Assembly (NCBI GenBank): GCA_004298045.1
Contig: SCRM01000015.1
Location: 1 to 64,000, forward strand
DNA: 64,000 nucleotides
DNA from: Rhodanobacter sp.
GTDB lineage: Bacteria; Pseudomonadota; Gammaproteobacteria; Xanthomonadales; Rhodanobacteraceae
Direction of reading: 5' to 3'
Positions 35,275 to 43,831 of this stretch are shown piece by piece. The first letter of the stretch is position 1, and the number at the start of each line of letters is the position of its first letter. The position numbers and the translations under genes were made by a program. The notes beneath the pieces are model-generated. The model ran no database searches. It was given only the letters and a program-made list of their open reading frames with translations, and was not told the origin of the DNA.

Positions 35275-38200
35275 TCACCGCGCCGCATCCGCCTGTGCAT
35301 GCGCCAGCGCACGTCGCTCGTGGCGCATGCGCAGCCAATCCTGGAAGCGCTCCATGTACAGGTAGATCACCGGCGTGGTGTACAGCGTGATGAGCTGCGA
35401 GAGCAGCAGGCCGCCGACGATGGACACGCCGAGCGGCCGGCGCAACTCGGCGCCGATGCCGGTGCCGAGCGCCAGCGGCAACGCGCCGAGCATCGCTGCC
35501 GCGGTGGTCATCATGATCGGCCGGAAACGCAGGAGGCAGGCGCGGTGGATCGCGTCGCGCGCATTCATGCCGGTACGCTGCGCCTCGATCGCGAAGTCGA
35601 TCATCATGATCGCGTTCTTCTTGACGATGCCGATCAACAGCACGATGCCGACGATGCCGTCCACCGAGAGATCCATGCCGAACAGGATCAGCGCCAGCAG
35701 CGCGCCGACGCCGGCCGGCGGCAGCGTGGAGAGGATCGTCAGCGGGTGGATGTAGCTCTCGTAGAGCACGCCCAGCACGATGTAGATCACGATCACCGCG
35801 GCGAGCAGCAGCAGCACTTCGTCGCCAATGGAGTTGGAGAACTCCGCCGCCTTGCCGATGAACTGCCCGCGCAGCTGCGGCGGAAACGCGAGCTGCGCCT
35901 CGACCTGGTTGAACGCGCGCACGGCATCGGAGAGCGAATACCCCGGCGCCACGTTGAACGAGATCGTCACCGCCGGCAGTTGCTGCTGGTGGCTGACCAC
36001 CAGCGGCGCGTTGGTGACCTTGGCGCTCACCAGCGACGAGAGCGGAATCGTGCCGCCGCCGCCGAGCGTGAAGCCGACGTTGCCCTCGTTGCCGATGCCC
36101 GACGGCGTCGCCGAGTTGCTGGACTTGAGCTGACCAAAACGGGTGGCGGTACTGCCTACCAGCGCGCCGTTGCCGTTGCCGCGCACGGTGAGCTGGTCGA
36201 GCAGCGCGGTGGTGGTGCGGAACTGCGGCGCCACCTCCAGCACCACGCGGTACTGGTTGAGCTGAGTGAAGATGGTGGAGATCTGGCGCTGGCCGAAGGC
36301 GTCGTACAAGGTGTCGTCGATGGTTTGCACCGGCACGCCGAGGCGGCTGGCCTTCTCGCGGTCGATCGTGAGTTTCAGCGCATTGCCCTGGTCGGCGAGG
36401 TTGCTGCTCACCTCGGCCAGCTCGTGCCGCTGGCGCAACGCGCTGACCATCTGCTGCGAATACTTTGCCAGCTCGTCGGTGTTGGTGTCCGCCAGCGCAT
36501 ACTGGTATTCGGTGGCGGACACCGTGGTATCGAGCGTCACGTCCTGCACCGGCTTCAAGAACAGCGCCACGCCGGGGATGCCGGCCACGGCGTGCCGCAG
36601 GCGCGGCAGGATCTCGTCCAGTCCGTCGCGCTTGCCGCGGTCCTTGAGCACGATCGAGAGCTGGCCCTGGTTGAGCGTGGGGTTGATCGTGCCGGCACCG
36701 ATGAAGGCGGCCACGCCGGCCACCGCCGGGTCTTTGCGCAAGGCCTCGGCCACCGCCTTGGTGCGCGCCTCCATCGCCGGAAACGCCACGTTCTGGTCGG
36801 CCATCACCACGCCGGTGATCATGCCGGTGTCCTGCTCGGGCAACAGGCCCTTGGGGATCACGATGTAGAGGAACACGGTGAACGCCACTGTCGCCCCGGC
36901 CACCAGCATCGTCAGCCGCTGGTGATCGAGCACCCAGTTGAGCGAGCGCTCGTAGAGCAGCACCGTGCGCGACCACGCGGTGCGCTTGCCGGCGGCAAGC
37001 TGACGCTCGTGCGAATCGCCGCCTTCGGGCAGTTCATCCGGTTTCAGCAGGTAGGCGCACATCATCGGCGTCAGCGTCAACGACACCAGCATCGAGATCG
37101 CGACCGCGATGGTGAGCACCCACGCAAACTCGTGGAACAGCCGCCCGGTGACGCCGGGCATCAACAGCAGCGGCAGGAACACCGCAATCAGGGACACCGT
37201 CAAGGACACCACGGTGAAGCCGATCTCTTTCGCGCCAAGCTCGGCCGCCTCCTTGCCGCTCTTGCCCTGCTCGATGTAGCGCACGATGTTCTCGATCATC
37301 ACGATCGCATCGTCGACCACGAAGCCGGTGGCCACGGTGAGCGCCATCAGCGAGAGGTTGTCCAGCGACATGCTGGTGAAGCTCATCACCCCGAACGTGC
37401 CCAGCAGCGACAACGGCACCGCCACCGACGGGATCACCGTGGCCCACAACCGGCGCAGGAACACGAAGATCACCGCAACCACCAGGAAGACGGTCAACAG
37501 CAGCGTGAACTCCACGTCCACGACCGAAGCGCGGATGGTGATGGTGCGGTCGGCAAACACGTCCAGGTGCACGTCGGCCGGCAGCGCGCTGCGCAGCTCG
37601 GGCAGGATCGCGCGGATCTGCTTGACCGTCTCCACGATGTTGGCGCCCGGCTGGCGGCGGATGTCGAGCAGCACCGCGGGCTTGCCGTTCGACCACGCGG
37701 CCAGCTGGTCGTTCTCCACGCCATCGACCACGTGCGCCACATCGGCCAGCCGCACCGGCGCGCTGTTCTTGTAGCTGATGATGGTGTTCTTGTACTCGGC
37801 GGCATCGGCCAGCTGGTCGTTGGTGCCGATCGAGTAGCTTTGTGTCTTGCCGTTGAGCGTGCCCTTGGGCGCGTTGACGTTGGCCTGGGTGAGCGCGCTG
37901 CGCACGTCCTCCAGCGTCAGCCCGAGGTTGGAGAGCTGCGCGGGGTTGACCTGGATGCGCACCGCCGGCCGCACGTTGCCGGCAATCGACACCAGCCCCA
38001 CGCCCGGCACCTGCGAGAGCTTTTGCGCAAGGATGGAGTCGGCAAAGTTGTTGACGTCGCGCAGCGGCCGGCTGTCCGACTGCAGCGACAGGGTGAGGAT
38101 CGGCGCATCGGCCGGGTTCACGCGGTTGTACACCGGCGGGTACGGCAGCGCATTGGGCAGCCGCGCCTGGTTGATCGCCGACTGCACGTCCTGCGCGGCA

Positions 38201-38508
38201 ACGTCGATGTCGCGGTTCATCGCAAACTGCAAAATGATGGTGGACAGCCCGGCCGAGGAATCCGAGCTCATCATCGTGAGCCCGGAGATCTGCCCGAGCT
38301 GGCGCTCCAGCGGCGTGGTGACCAGCACCGCCATGGTGCTGGCGCTGGCGCCGGGGTACTGGGTGGTCACCACCAGGCTCGGCGCCTCGATCTCCGGCAA
38401 CGCCGACACCGGCAACTGGCGGTAGCCCAGGATGCCGAGCAGCAGGATCGCCACCATCAGCAGCGAGGTGGCAATCGGTCGGCGAATGAAAAGTCCGGAA
38501 AATCCCAT
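35275..38508 (-). CDS. RND multidrug efflux transporter, MdtB-like subunit
   Basis: A 1077-residue HAE1 RND permease with the same layout as its neighbour: FIRRPIATSLLMVAI, GFVVDDAIVMIENIVRYIE (Asp pair) and GIVKKNAIMMIDFAIEA. It lies between the adaptor gene (98-bp gap) and the MdtC-like gene (130-bp gap). Differences from the partner, such as a longer loop near GNGNGALVGSTATRFG, suggest a heteromeric pair rather than redundant copies. Drug range cannot be predicted. Confidence 0.9.
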   Translation of the reverse strand: MGFSGLFIRRPIATSLLMVAILLLGILGYRQLPVSALPEIEAPSLVVTTQYPGASASTMAVLVTTPLERQLGQISGLTMMSSDSSAGLSTIILQFAMNRDIDVAAQDVQSAINQARLPNALPYPPVYNRVNPADAPILTLSLQSDSRPLRDVNNFADSILAQKLSQVPGVGLVSIAGNVRPAVRIQVNPAQLSNLGLTLEDVRSALTQANVNAPKGTLNGKTQSYSIGTNDQLADAAEYKNTIISYKNSAPVRLADVAHVVDGVENDQLAAWSNGKPAVLLDIRRQPGANIVETVKQIRAILPELRSALPADVHLDVFADRTITIRASVVDVEFTLLLTVFLVVAVIFVFLRRLWATVIPSVAVPLSLLGTFGVMSFTSMSLDNLSLMALTVATGFVVDDAIVMIENIVRYIEQGKSGKEAAELGAKEIGFTVVSLTVSLIAVFLPLLLMPGVTGRLFHEFAWVLTIAVAISMLVSLTLTPMMCAYLLKPDELPEGGDSHERQLAAGKRTAWSRTVLLYERSLNWVLDHQRLTMLVAGATVAFTVFLYIVIPKGLLPEQDTGMITGVVMADQNVAFPAMEARTKAVAEALRKDPAVAGVAAFIGAGTINPTLNQGQLSIVLKDRGKRDGLDEILPRLRHAVAGIPGVALFLKPVQDVTLDTTVSATEYQYALADTNTDELAKYSQQMVSALRQRHELAEVSSNLADQGNALKLTIDREKASRLGVPVQTIDDTLYDAFGQRQISTIFTQLNQYRVVLEVAPQFRTTTALLDQLTVRGNGNGALVGSTATRFGQLKSSNSATPSGIGNEGNVGFTLGGGGTIPLSSLVSAKVTNAPLVVSHQQQLPAVTISFNVAPGYSLSDAVRAFNQVEAQLAFPPQLRGQFIGKAAEFSNSIGDEVLLLLAAVIVIYIVLGVLYESYIHPLTILSTLPPAGVGALLALILFGMDLSVDGIVGIVLLIGIVKKNAIMMIDFAIEAQRTGMNARDAIHRACLLRFRPIMMTTAAAMLGALPLALGTGIGAELRRPLGVSIVGGLLLSQLITLYTTPVIYLYMERFQDWLRMRHERRALAHAQADAAR

Positions 38509-38605
38509 GGGTGTCCGTCTTGCGGTCGGGGTGGCGGCAGGCGTACCGGAGGTTGGCCGGGGCGCGGGGCGGGGCCGGCCGCCACGCGGCGACCGGCGTC
38601 AAAAC

Positions 38606-39817
38606 TCAGCGACGGCCGCGGGAACCGCCTCCCTTGTTCTGCTTGGCCTTCTCCAGCTCGGCGGCCGTCGGCGCCGCCGGCACTTCGCCCGGCTTGAGTG
38701 CCTTGACCTTGCTGCCGGGCTTCAGGCGGAACTGGCCTTCGGTCACCACCTTGTCGCCTTCCTTGAGGCCGGTGCCGATCATCACGTGGCTGTCGCCAAC
38801 CTCTCCGGCCACCACCACGGGCTGCATCTTGACCGTGTCGTCGCCCTGCACCAGGTACACGTAATCGCCATCCGGACCGCGCTGCACTGCCTGCGCCGGC
38901 ACCACCAGCGCGCCATTGTCGGTGCGCACCTTGAGCTGCACGTTGACGAACTGGCCGGGCCACAACTCGCCCTTCAGATTCGGGAACTCGGACTTCAGGC
39001 GGAACGTGCCGGTGGTGGTGTCGATCTGGTTGTCGATCACCTTGAGCACGCCGCCGGCCGCGACCGGGTGGGCATCCACGCGATCAAGCGCGGTGACCTC
39101 GAGCGGCGCCTTCATCTGCGCGGCGCGCACCATGTCGAGGCTCTGTTCGGGCAGCGCAAACATGACGTTGATCGGGTGCAGCTGGGTCAACGTGACCAGC
39201 GTCGAGCTGGTGGTGACCACGTTGCCGGGATCGACGCCGCGGATGCCGGCCATGCCATCGATCGGCGACAGCACCTTGGTGTAGTTGAGCTGGACCTGCG
39301 CGTCGCGGATCGCGGCGAGGTCGGAGGCGACCGCCGCCTTGTACTGCGCGACGGTGTTGCGCAAGGTGTCCAGATCCTGCTTGGAGATGAAGCCCTTCGG
39401 CGCCAGGTTCACGCTGCGCGCGAGATTGCTCTGCGCGGTGGCGAGTTGCGCTTCGTCCTGGCTTTTGCGCGCCACCGCCTGGTCGTAGGTGGCCTGGTAG
39501 GTACGCGGATCGATCTGCGCCAGCACCTGGCCCTTCTTCACCGACTGGCCTTCGGCAAAGCCCAGGCTCAAGAGCTCGCCGCCCACCTGCGGGTTGACCG
39601 CGATGGTGTTGAGCGCCTGCACCGTGCCCAAAGCGGTCAGGTACACCGGCACGTTCTCGCGCACCACCGGCACCACGGTCACCGGCACCGGCGCGTTGTC
39701 CTTGCCACCGGGTCCGCCCTGGCCAGAGCCGCTCGGCTTGTGCAGCAACCGCACCGCGACGATGACCAGCACGATCACCGCGACGATGACGAGCGCGATT
39801 TTCCAGAAACGCGACAT
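38606..39817 (-). CDS. RND efflux periplasmic adaptor subunit, MdtA-like
   Basis: A 403-residue membrane fusion protein. An N-terminal anchor (WKIALVIVAVIVLVIVAV), a Gly-rich spacer, then the lipoyl halves (NPQVGGELLSLGFAEGQSV, VLSPIDGMAGIRGVDPGN), a coiled-coil hairpin between them, and beta-barrel segments. The C-terminus ends in a basic tail (KQNKGGGSRGRR). The ATG at 39817 has AGGAG 8-9 bases upstream and is preferred over a start 23 codons earlier. It is the first gene of the mdtABC-like operon and connects the RND pump to an outer membrane channel. Confidence 0.9.
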   Translation of the reverse strand: MSRFWKIALVIVAVIVLVIVAVRLLHKPSGSGQGGPGGKDNAPVPVTVVPVVRENVPVYLTALGTVQALNTIAVNPQVGGELLSLGFAEGQSVKKGQVLAQIDPRTYQATYDQAVARKSQDEAQLATAQSNLARSVNLAPKGFISKQDLDTLRNTVAQYKAAVASDLAAIRDAQVQLNYTKVLSPIDGMAGIRGVDPGNVVTTSSTLVTLTQLHPINVMFALPEQSLDMVRAAQMKAPLEVTALDRVDAHPVAAGGVLKVIDNQIDTTTGTFRLKSEFPNLKGELWPGQFVNVQLKVRTDNGALVVPAQAVQRGPDGDYVYLVQGDDTVKMQPVVVAGEVGDSHVMIGTGLKEGDKVVTEGQFRLKPGSKVKALKPGEVPAAPTAAELEKAKQNKGGGSRGRR

Positions 39818-40187
39818 GCAGAAACTCCTGGTCAGGACGGGGTGCCTGCGGCAGGTGCCGCCAGTGGCCTGCTTCGACACCGTCACCTGTCGCGGGTTCG
39901 CGAAAACCTGCGGCGGTGGGGGATATGGGTGCCAAGCATAGGTGCATAGGAACGCCAGCGAACAATGCCAGTTGACATGGGTAAGGCATGACCGACGGCA
40001 GGGGGCAAGCGCGCTGGAACGCCGCGACCGATGGCGTCATCCTGAAAACTTGCGCCGGGCTTGTCCTATACTCCGCAGCTTGTGCCTGTCCGGCGCGCAT
40101 CCCCGTGATGCGCCCGTGCGGCCGTACAACGCGGCGCCGGCCGCTGCAGGGGCAGCCCGGACGTTTCAACGACCTGGAGAGACTCTC
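39818..40187. other. Divergent intergenic region between mdtA-like and cytochrome c genes
   Basis: These 370 bases must carry promoters for both directions. For the cytochrome gene a good -10 TATACT lies at 40067-40072, about 115 bp before the GTG, with only a weak upstream partner (TGAAAA near 40043). A TTGACA at 39972 has no matching -10. No gene or strong repeat is seen. Confidence 0.4.
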
Positions 40188-40721
40188 GTGACGAGATCCA
40201 TGAACGACAGCGATCGGGTATTTGTGCGCCAGTTCGCCCGGTTGATCGGCGGCTTGGTCGTACTGACCGTGGTGCTGGTCTCCATCGCGATGACCGTGCA
40301 CAACCATGTGCCAGCCGAGCACGATCCCAACTCGCAAGCCACGATCAACGCCCGCATCGCGCCGATCAGCGCGGTGTACGCCGGCGACACCGGCCGCGCC
40401 GCAATGCAGGCTGCCGCCGATGCCGCGGCCAAGGCTGCATCTTCGCAAGTCGCCTACGGCGGCAGCACCGACGGCAAGACCATCTTCGACAACCTGTGCA
40501 CCAGCTGCCATACCGCCGGCGTGGCCGGCGCGCCGAAGTTCGGCGACAAGGGCGCCTGGGCACCGCGCATCGCCCAGGGCATGGCCACCTTGTTCAAGCA
40601 CGCCACCGACGGCTACCACGGCCCGGACGGCAACTTCATGCCGCCCAAGGGCGGCAACCCGGCGCTCTCCGAGGCGCAGGTGCAGGCGGCCGTGAACTAC
40701 ATGGTGGATCACTCGAAGTAA
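40188..40721 (+). CDS. Membrane-anchored c-type cytochrome (c5-like)
   Basis: A 177-residue protein with an N-terminal membrane anchor (residues 17-37), a 50-residue spacer rich in Ala, and one class I cytochrome c domain: CTSCH at 104-108 binds heme, Met151 in NFMPPKGG is the likely sixth ligand. This layout fits cytochrome c5/CycM-type periplasmic electron carriers. The GTG at 40188 is chosen because GGAGA lies 7 bases upstream, while the ATG at 40200 would leave 19 bases. A strong intrinsic terminator follows 20 bp after the stop. Confidence 0.85.
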   Translation: MTRSMNDSDRVFVRQFARLIGGLVVLTVVLVSIAMTVHNHVPAEHDPNSQATINARIAPISAVYAGDTGRAAMQAAADAAAKAASSQVAYGGSTDGKTIFDNLCTSCHTAGVAGAPKFGDKGAWAPRIAQGMATLFKHATDGYHGPDGNFMPPKGGNPALSEAQVQAAVNYMVDHSK

Positions 40722-40741
40722 GCCACGCTGACTTCCGCTTG

Positions 40742-40780
40742 CCAACAAAAACGCCGCCTGCTGGGCGGCGTTTTTGTTGG
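40742..40780. terminator. Bidirectional intrinsic terminator after the cytochrome c gene
   Basis: ACGCCGCC-TGCTG-GGCGGCGT is flanked by AACAAAAA on the left and TTTTTGTT on the right, so both strands have a GC-rich stem followed by a T-run. It begins 21 bp after the cytochrome stop codon (40721). Confidence 0.92.
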
Positions 40781-40790
40781 ACTCGGTGAG

Positions 40791-40825
40791 CCGGGATTCG
40801 GAATTCGTGATACGGGATTGGGAAG
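40791..40825. repeat. GGGATTCGG-type intergenic repeat
   Basis: CGGGATTCGGAATTC followed by ATACGGGATTGGGAAG, two degenerate units of the GGGATTCGGGAT family also seen at 48765-48805 and 61752-61903. It is confined to an intergenic gap between convergent genes. Confidence 0.6.
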
Positions 40826-40853
40826 AGCGCGCGGTGGCAAGCAACGTGACTCC

Positions 40854-40998
40854 TGTGGGTCGGGATTCATCCCGCCGGGCTGTTGGCGGCACGGTTACGG
40901 GTTCCCGCTTGGCGTCTGCGATTGACGCCGCAGACGCCAAGCGAACGCCCGTGACTATCCCGCCAACAACTTGTCGAGCTGCAGAAGCCCGACCCACA
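40854..40998. repeat. 145-bp nested palindromic element
   Basis: The arms pair in blocks: TGTGGGTCGGG (40854-40864) with CCCGACCCACA (40988-40998), TGTTGGCGG (40881-40889) with CCGCCAACA (40960-40968), and CGCTTGGCGTCTGCG (40906-40920) with CGCAGACGCCAAGCG (40929-40943) around an 8-base loop. It lies between two terminators and two convergent genes. It could be a MITE/BIME-like repeat or a folded RNA. There is no coding sequence in it. Confidence 0.8.
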
Positions 40999-41025
40999 AT
41001 GGAGAAGGGTCGCGGGGCGCACACA

Positions 41026-41051
41026 ACAACGCCGCCCGCAGGCGGCGTTGT
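41026..41051 (-). terminator. Stem-loop after the YccA/BI-1 gene
   Basis: ACAACGCCGCC-CGCA-GGCGGCGTTGT, an 11-bp perfect stem (ACAAC/GTTGT plus GCCGCC/GGCGGC). On the minus strand it is followed by TGTTGTGT, a poor T-run. It lies 23 bp after the BI-1 stop (41074). Confidence 0.7.
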
Positions 41052-41073
41052 CAGGCCGGGCCCGGAGCCCGGA

Positions 41074-41829
41074 TCAATTGCGCGATTGCAGCTTCGAGAG
41101 CAAACGCAGCATTTCCAGGTACAGCCACACCAGCGTCACCGTGAGCGCGAAGGCGCCGTACCACTCCATGTACTTCGGCGCACCGGCGCCGACGCCCTGC
41201 TCGATCATGTCGAAATCGAGGATGAGGTTGAGCGCCGCGATCACCACCACCGCCAGGCTGAACACAATGCCGATGGTGCTGCTGCCGTTGATGAACCCGA
41301 ACGAGTGACCGAAGAAGCCGGCAACGAAGCTGGCGAGGTACAGGATCATGATGCCGCCGGTGGCCGCGACCACGCCGAGCTTGAACTTGTCGGTGGCGCG
41401 GATCAGTCCGCTGCGGTAGGCCAGCAGCATCGCCGCCATGGTGCCGAAAGTGAGCCCCACGGCCTGCATCACGATGCCCGGGTAGCGCATCTCGAAAATG
41501 GCCGACAGCGCGCCGATGAACACGCCTTCGCACAGCGCGTAGAGCGGCGCGGTCACCGGTGCCCAGGTTTTCTTGAACACCGTGACCATGGCCAGCACAA
41601 AACCGATCAGCGCCCCGCCGAGCACCAGCGGACCGACCGCCGGCAGGCTCGCCGGGCCGGTGAACTGGCTCCAGCTGAACATCGCACCGACAACGACGAG
41701 CAGCAGCATCAGGCCGGTCTTGTTGACCGTGCCATTCAGCGTCATCGCCTGGTCGTTGCGGCTGAACACGGTGCCGCTGGCGGCATCGAGGAAAATGTTC
41801 TTGTTGAGGGTGGGGTTGCCGCTTTGCAT
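41074..41829 (-). CDS. Bax inhibitor-1/YccA family membrane protein
   Basis: A 251-residue protein with about seven membrane segments, longer at the N-terminus than E. coli YccA. Conserved features are TLNGTVNKTGLML near the start, ALCEGVFIGALSAIFE, FGTMAAMLLAYRSGLIR, and a C-terminal DFDMIEQGV with the acidic residues of the BI-1 family pore. YccA proteins interact with the membrane protease FtsH, and BI-1 homologues can leak calcium. GGAG lies 7 bases upstream of the ATG at 41829, which is why this start is taken rather than one 9 codons earlier. Confidence 0.86.
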   Translation of the reverse strand: MQSGNPTLNKNIFLDAASGTVFSRNDQAMTLNGTVNKTGLMLLLVVVGAMFSWSQFTGPASLPAVGPLVLGGALIGFVLAMVTVFKKTWAPVTAPLYALCEGVFIGALSAIFEMRYPGIVMQAVGLTFGTMAAMLLAYRSGLIRATDKFKLGVVAATGGIMILYLASFVAGFFGHSFGFINGSSTIGIVFSLAVVVIAALNLILDFDMIEQGVGAGAPKYMEWYGAFALTVTLVWLYLEMLRLLSKLQSRN

Positions 41830-41997
41830 GTCGAACTCCGTCAAGTCTGCTGCCATCGTAGGGGCGCGGGTGCCAGAAACCAAGCGCACGCGGCCCCGCC
41901 CCTTGCGCCTCCGCCACCACGCGGTTTGCCGCGTCGCACCGCCTGCACGGCCGCGGTGCGAGGATGGCGCCATCGAATCAGAGGAAAGACCACAACC

Positions 41998-42210
41998 ATG
42001 GCCCAGCAGTTCCACCTTGGCGACCACGTGCGCTGGAACTCGGAGGCCGGCTACGTCACCGGCCACATCGTCCGCGTGCATACGGAAGACACCTTGTACA
42101 AGGGCCATCCGCGCCACTGTACGCCGGCCGATCCGCAATACGAGATCAAGAGCGACAAGACCGACCACGTTGCCATGCACAAGGGCGCGGCGCTGATGAA
42201 GATCGCCTGA
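41998..42210 (+). CDS. Small DUF2945 (hypervirulence-associated TUDOR) protein
   Basis: A 70-residue protein, FHLGDHVRWNSEAGYVTGHI at the N-terminus, then VHTEDTLYKGHPRH and DPQYEIKSDKTDHVAMHKG. This is the compact SH3/TUDOR-like barrel of DUF2945. Function is not known with certainty in bacteria. A good ribosome site (GAGGAAAG) precedes the ATG. It is followed 3 bp later by a DUF488 gene, a pairing that suggests one transcript. Confidence 0.82.
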   Translation: MAQQFHLGDHVRWNSEAGYVTGHIVRVHTEDTLYKGHPRHCTPADPQYEIKSDKTDHVAMHKGAALMKIA

Positions 42211-42213
42211 GCC

Positions 42214-42762
42214 GTGAACGCCACCGATCCACAGACGGTGTGGACGATCGGGCACTCGACCCGCACGCTGGATGAGTTCCTGGCCCTGCTCGCCGTGCAC
42301 CGCATCGAGGCCATCGCCGACGTGCGCCATTTCCCCGGCTCGCGCCACGTGCCGCAGTTTGCCTGCGAAAACTTCGAGCCCAGTCTCGTCGCGCACGGCT
42401 TTGGTTATGCGTGGTTCGAGGACGTGGGCGGCCGGCGCCCAGTGCACAGGGACTCGCCAAACACCGCGTGGCGCAACGCCTCGTTCCGCGGCTACGCCGA
42501 CTACATGGCGACGCCGCAGTTCGTCGCCGGCTTTGCCGCGCTGCTGGCCTACGCCAGACGCCAGCGCACCGCGATCATGTGCGCCGAGGCGGTGTGGTGG
42601 CGCTGCCACCGCTCGATGCTGGCCGACGCGATGAAGGTGCGCGGCATCGAGGTGATCCACATCCTCGACGCCAAACATACCAAGCTGCACCCGTACACCT
42701 CGGCGGCACACGTCGAAAACGGTGTGCTGAGCTACGCCGGCCCGCAGGCGACCTTGCGGTAG
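42214..42762 (+). CDS. DUF488 family protein
   Basis: A 182-residue protein: TIGHSTRTLDEFLALL (residues 11-26), IADVRHFPGSRHVPQF, GYADYMATPQFVAGF, and CAEAVWWRCHRSMLADAM, with the Cys and His residues conserved in DUF488. No enzymatic activity is established. The GTG at 42214 starts 3 bp after the DUF2945 stop. The gene ends 4 bp from the convergent WYL regulator gene. Confidence 0.86.
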   Translation: MNATDPQTVWTIGHSTRTLDEFLALLAVHRIEAIADVRHFPGSRHVPQFACENFEPSLVAHGFGYAWFEDVGGRRPVHRDSPNTAWRNASFRGYADYMATPQFVAGFAALLAYARRQRTAIMCAEAVWWRCHRSMLADAMKVRGIEVIHILDAKHTKLHPYTSAAHVENGVLSYAGPQATLR

Positions 42763-42766
42763 CCGC

Positions 42767-43750
42767 TCAGCGCGGCGGGTTCTGGTAGGTGCCGATGGCC
42801 AGCTGCAGCATGATCTTCATCTCCTCGCGCAGTGGCAGCGGCGCGACGATCTCGGCATCCGGCCCGTACTTCAGCACGTCCATCAACAGCTCTTTGGAGT
42901 TGGAATACGGCAGCTTCAGCTCGTAACGGCCATCCGCCAACCACTCGCCCTTTTGCTGCGAGTGCCAGTGCTCGTCGGCGACCCAGCGTGCGGCGTGGGC
43001 GGAAAACCTTATCGTGGCCCAGGCCTTGGGCGCGCCGGCAAAAATGCCGTAGCTCGACGCCAGCATCTGGTCCAGCTCGGCGTCGGGCACGTCACGCGCC
43101 GGGGTTTCCAGCGCCTGCGCGTCCGCAATGCGATCCACCGCAAAACTGCGCAGCGCCTCGCGGTCGTGGTCCCACACGTCGAGGTACCAGTTGTCGCGGT
43201 AATGCGTGAGCCGCTGCGGCGACACCAGCCGCCGGCTGTCGGCGTCGGTGGTGCGCGCACGGTAGCGGAACCGCAGTTGCCGGCGTTCGAGCACCGCGCC
43301 AGCCACCACCCGGAACGCCTGCTGGTCGAGCCGGCGCGAGCCCCACGGAATGACGCGGATGCGCTCGATCGGCAGTGCTTTGCCGCTGCCGTGGTCGGAC
43401 AGCAGGTTTTCGATGCGCGAACGGAACGGCGCCAGCGCCCCGGCCAGCACGCCGGGACCGTTGCGGCCGATCAGCTCGTTCAGCGCGAGCAATGCCGCCA
43501 GCTCGTCGGAAGTCAGCCACAGCCCCGGCAGCTCGAAGCGCTCGCCCTCGGCCTGTTCGTAGCGCCACGCCGCGTGCTCGCCGGCCACGCTTTCGATTGG
43601 CGCCCCCAGGGCATCGCGCAGAAAACCGATGTCGCGGTACAGCGTGGCGCGCGAGCATTCCAGCTCGTCCGTCAGCACCGGCAGCGTCATTGCATAGCGC
43701 GCGGATTTCAGCAAACGATGCAGGGTGAGTATGCGTTCGTAACGATCCAT
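42767..43750 (-). CDS. WYL domain transcriptional regulator (YafY type)
   Basis: A 327-residue regulator. Residues 1-60 form an HTH_11-type winged helix (MDRYERILTLHRLLKSARYA, ELECSRATLYRDIGFLRD). Residues 140-210 form the WYL sensor domain with YRDNWYLDVWDHDREALRSF, and the WCX extension follows (VADEHWHSQQKGEW). Such regulators often sense nucleic acids or nucleotides. The ATG at 43750 is used, and an upstream start 11 codons earlier has no better context. The gene faces DUF488 tail to tail and a membrane protein gene head to head (81-bp gap), which it might control. Confidence 0.87.
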   Translation of the reverse strand: MDRYERILTLHRLLKSARYAMTLPVLTDELECSRATLYRDIGFLRDALGAPIESVAGEHAAWRYEQAEGERFELPGLWLTSDELAALLALNELIGRNGPGVLAGALAPFRSRIENLLSDHGSGKALPIERIRVIPWGSRRLDQQAFRVVAGAVLERRQLRFRYRARTTDADSRRLVSPQRLTHYRDNWYLDVWDHDREALRSFAVDRIADAQALETPARDVPDAELDQMLASSYGIFAGAPKAWATIRFSAHAARWVADEHWHSQQKGEWLADGRYELKLPYSNSKELLMDVLKYGPDAEIVAPLPLREEMKIMLQLAIGTYQNPPR

Positions 43751-43831
43751 GGCGCGCTCGCGATGAGGGTCGCCGTGTAGCATGGAGAGCCGCATGGCCG
43801 TCCGCAAGCCCGCCGCAGCCGATCCACCGCC

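Noticed and set aside
40050..40072. TTGCGC/TATACT as a sigma70 promoter for the cytochrome gene
   Set aside because: The spacing is only 11 bp; the TATACT is kept as a possible -10 with a different, weak -35.
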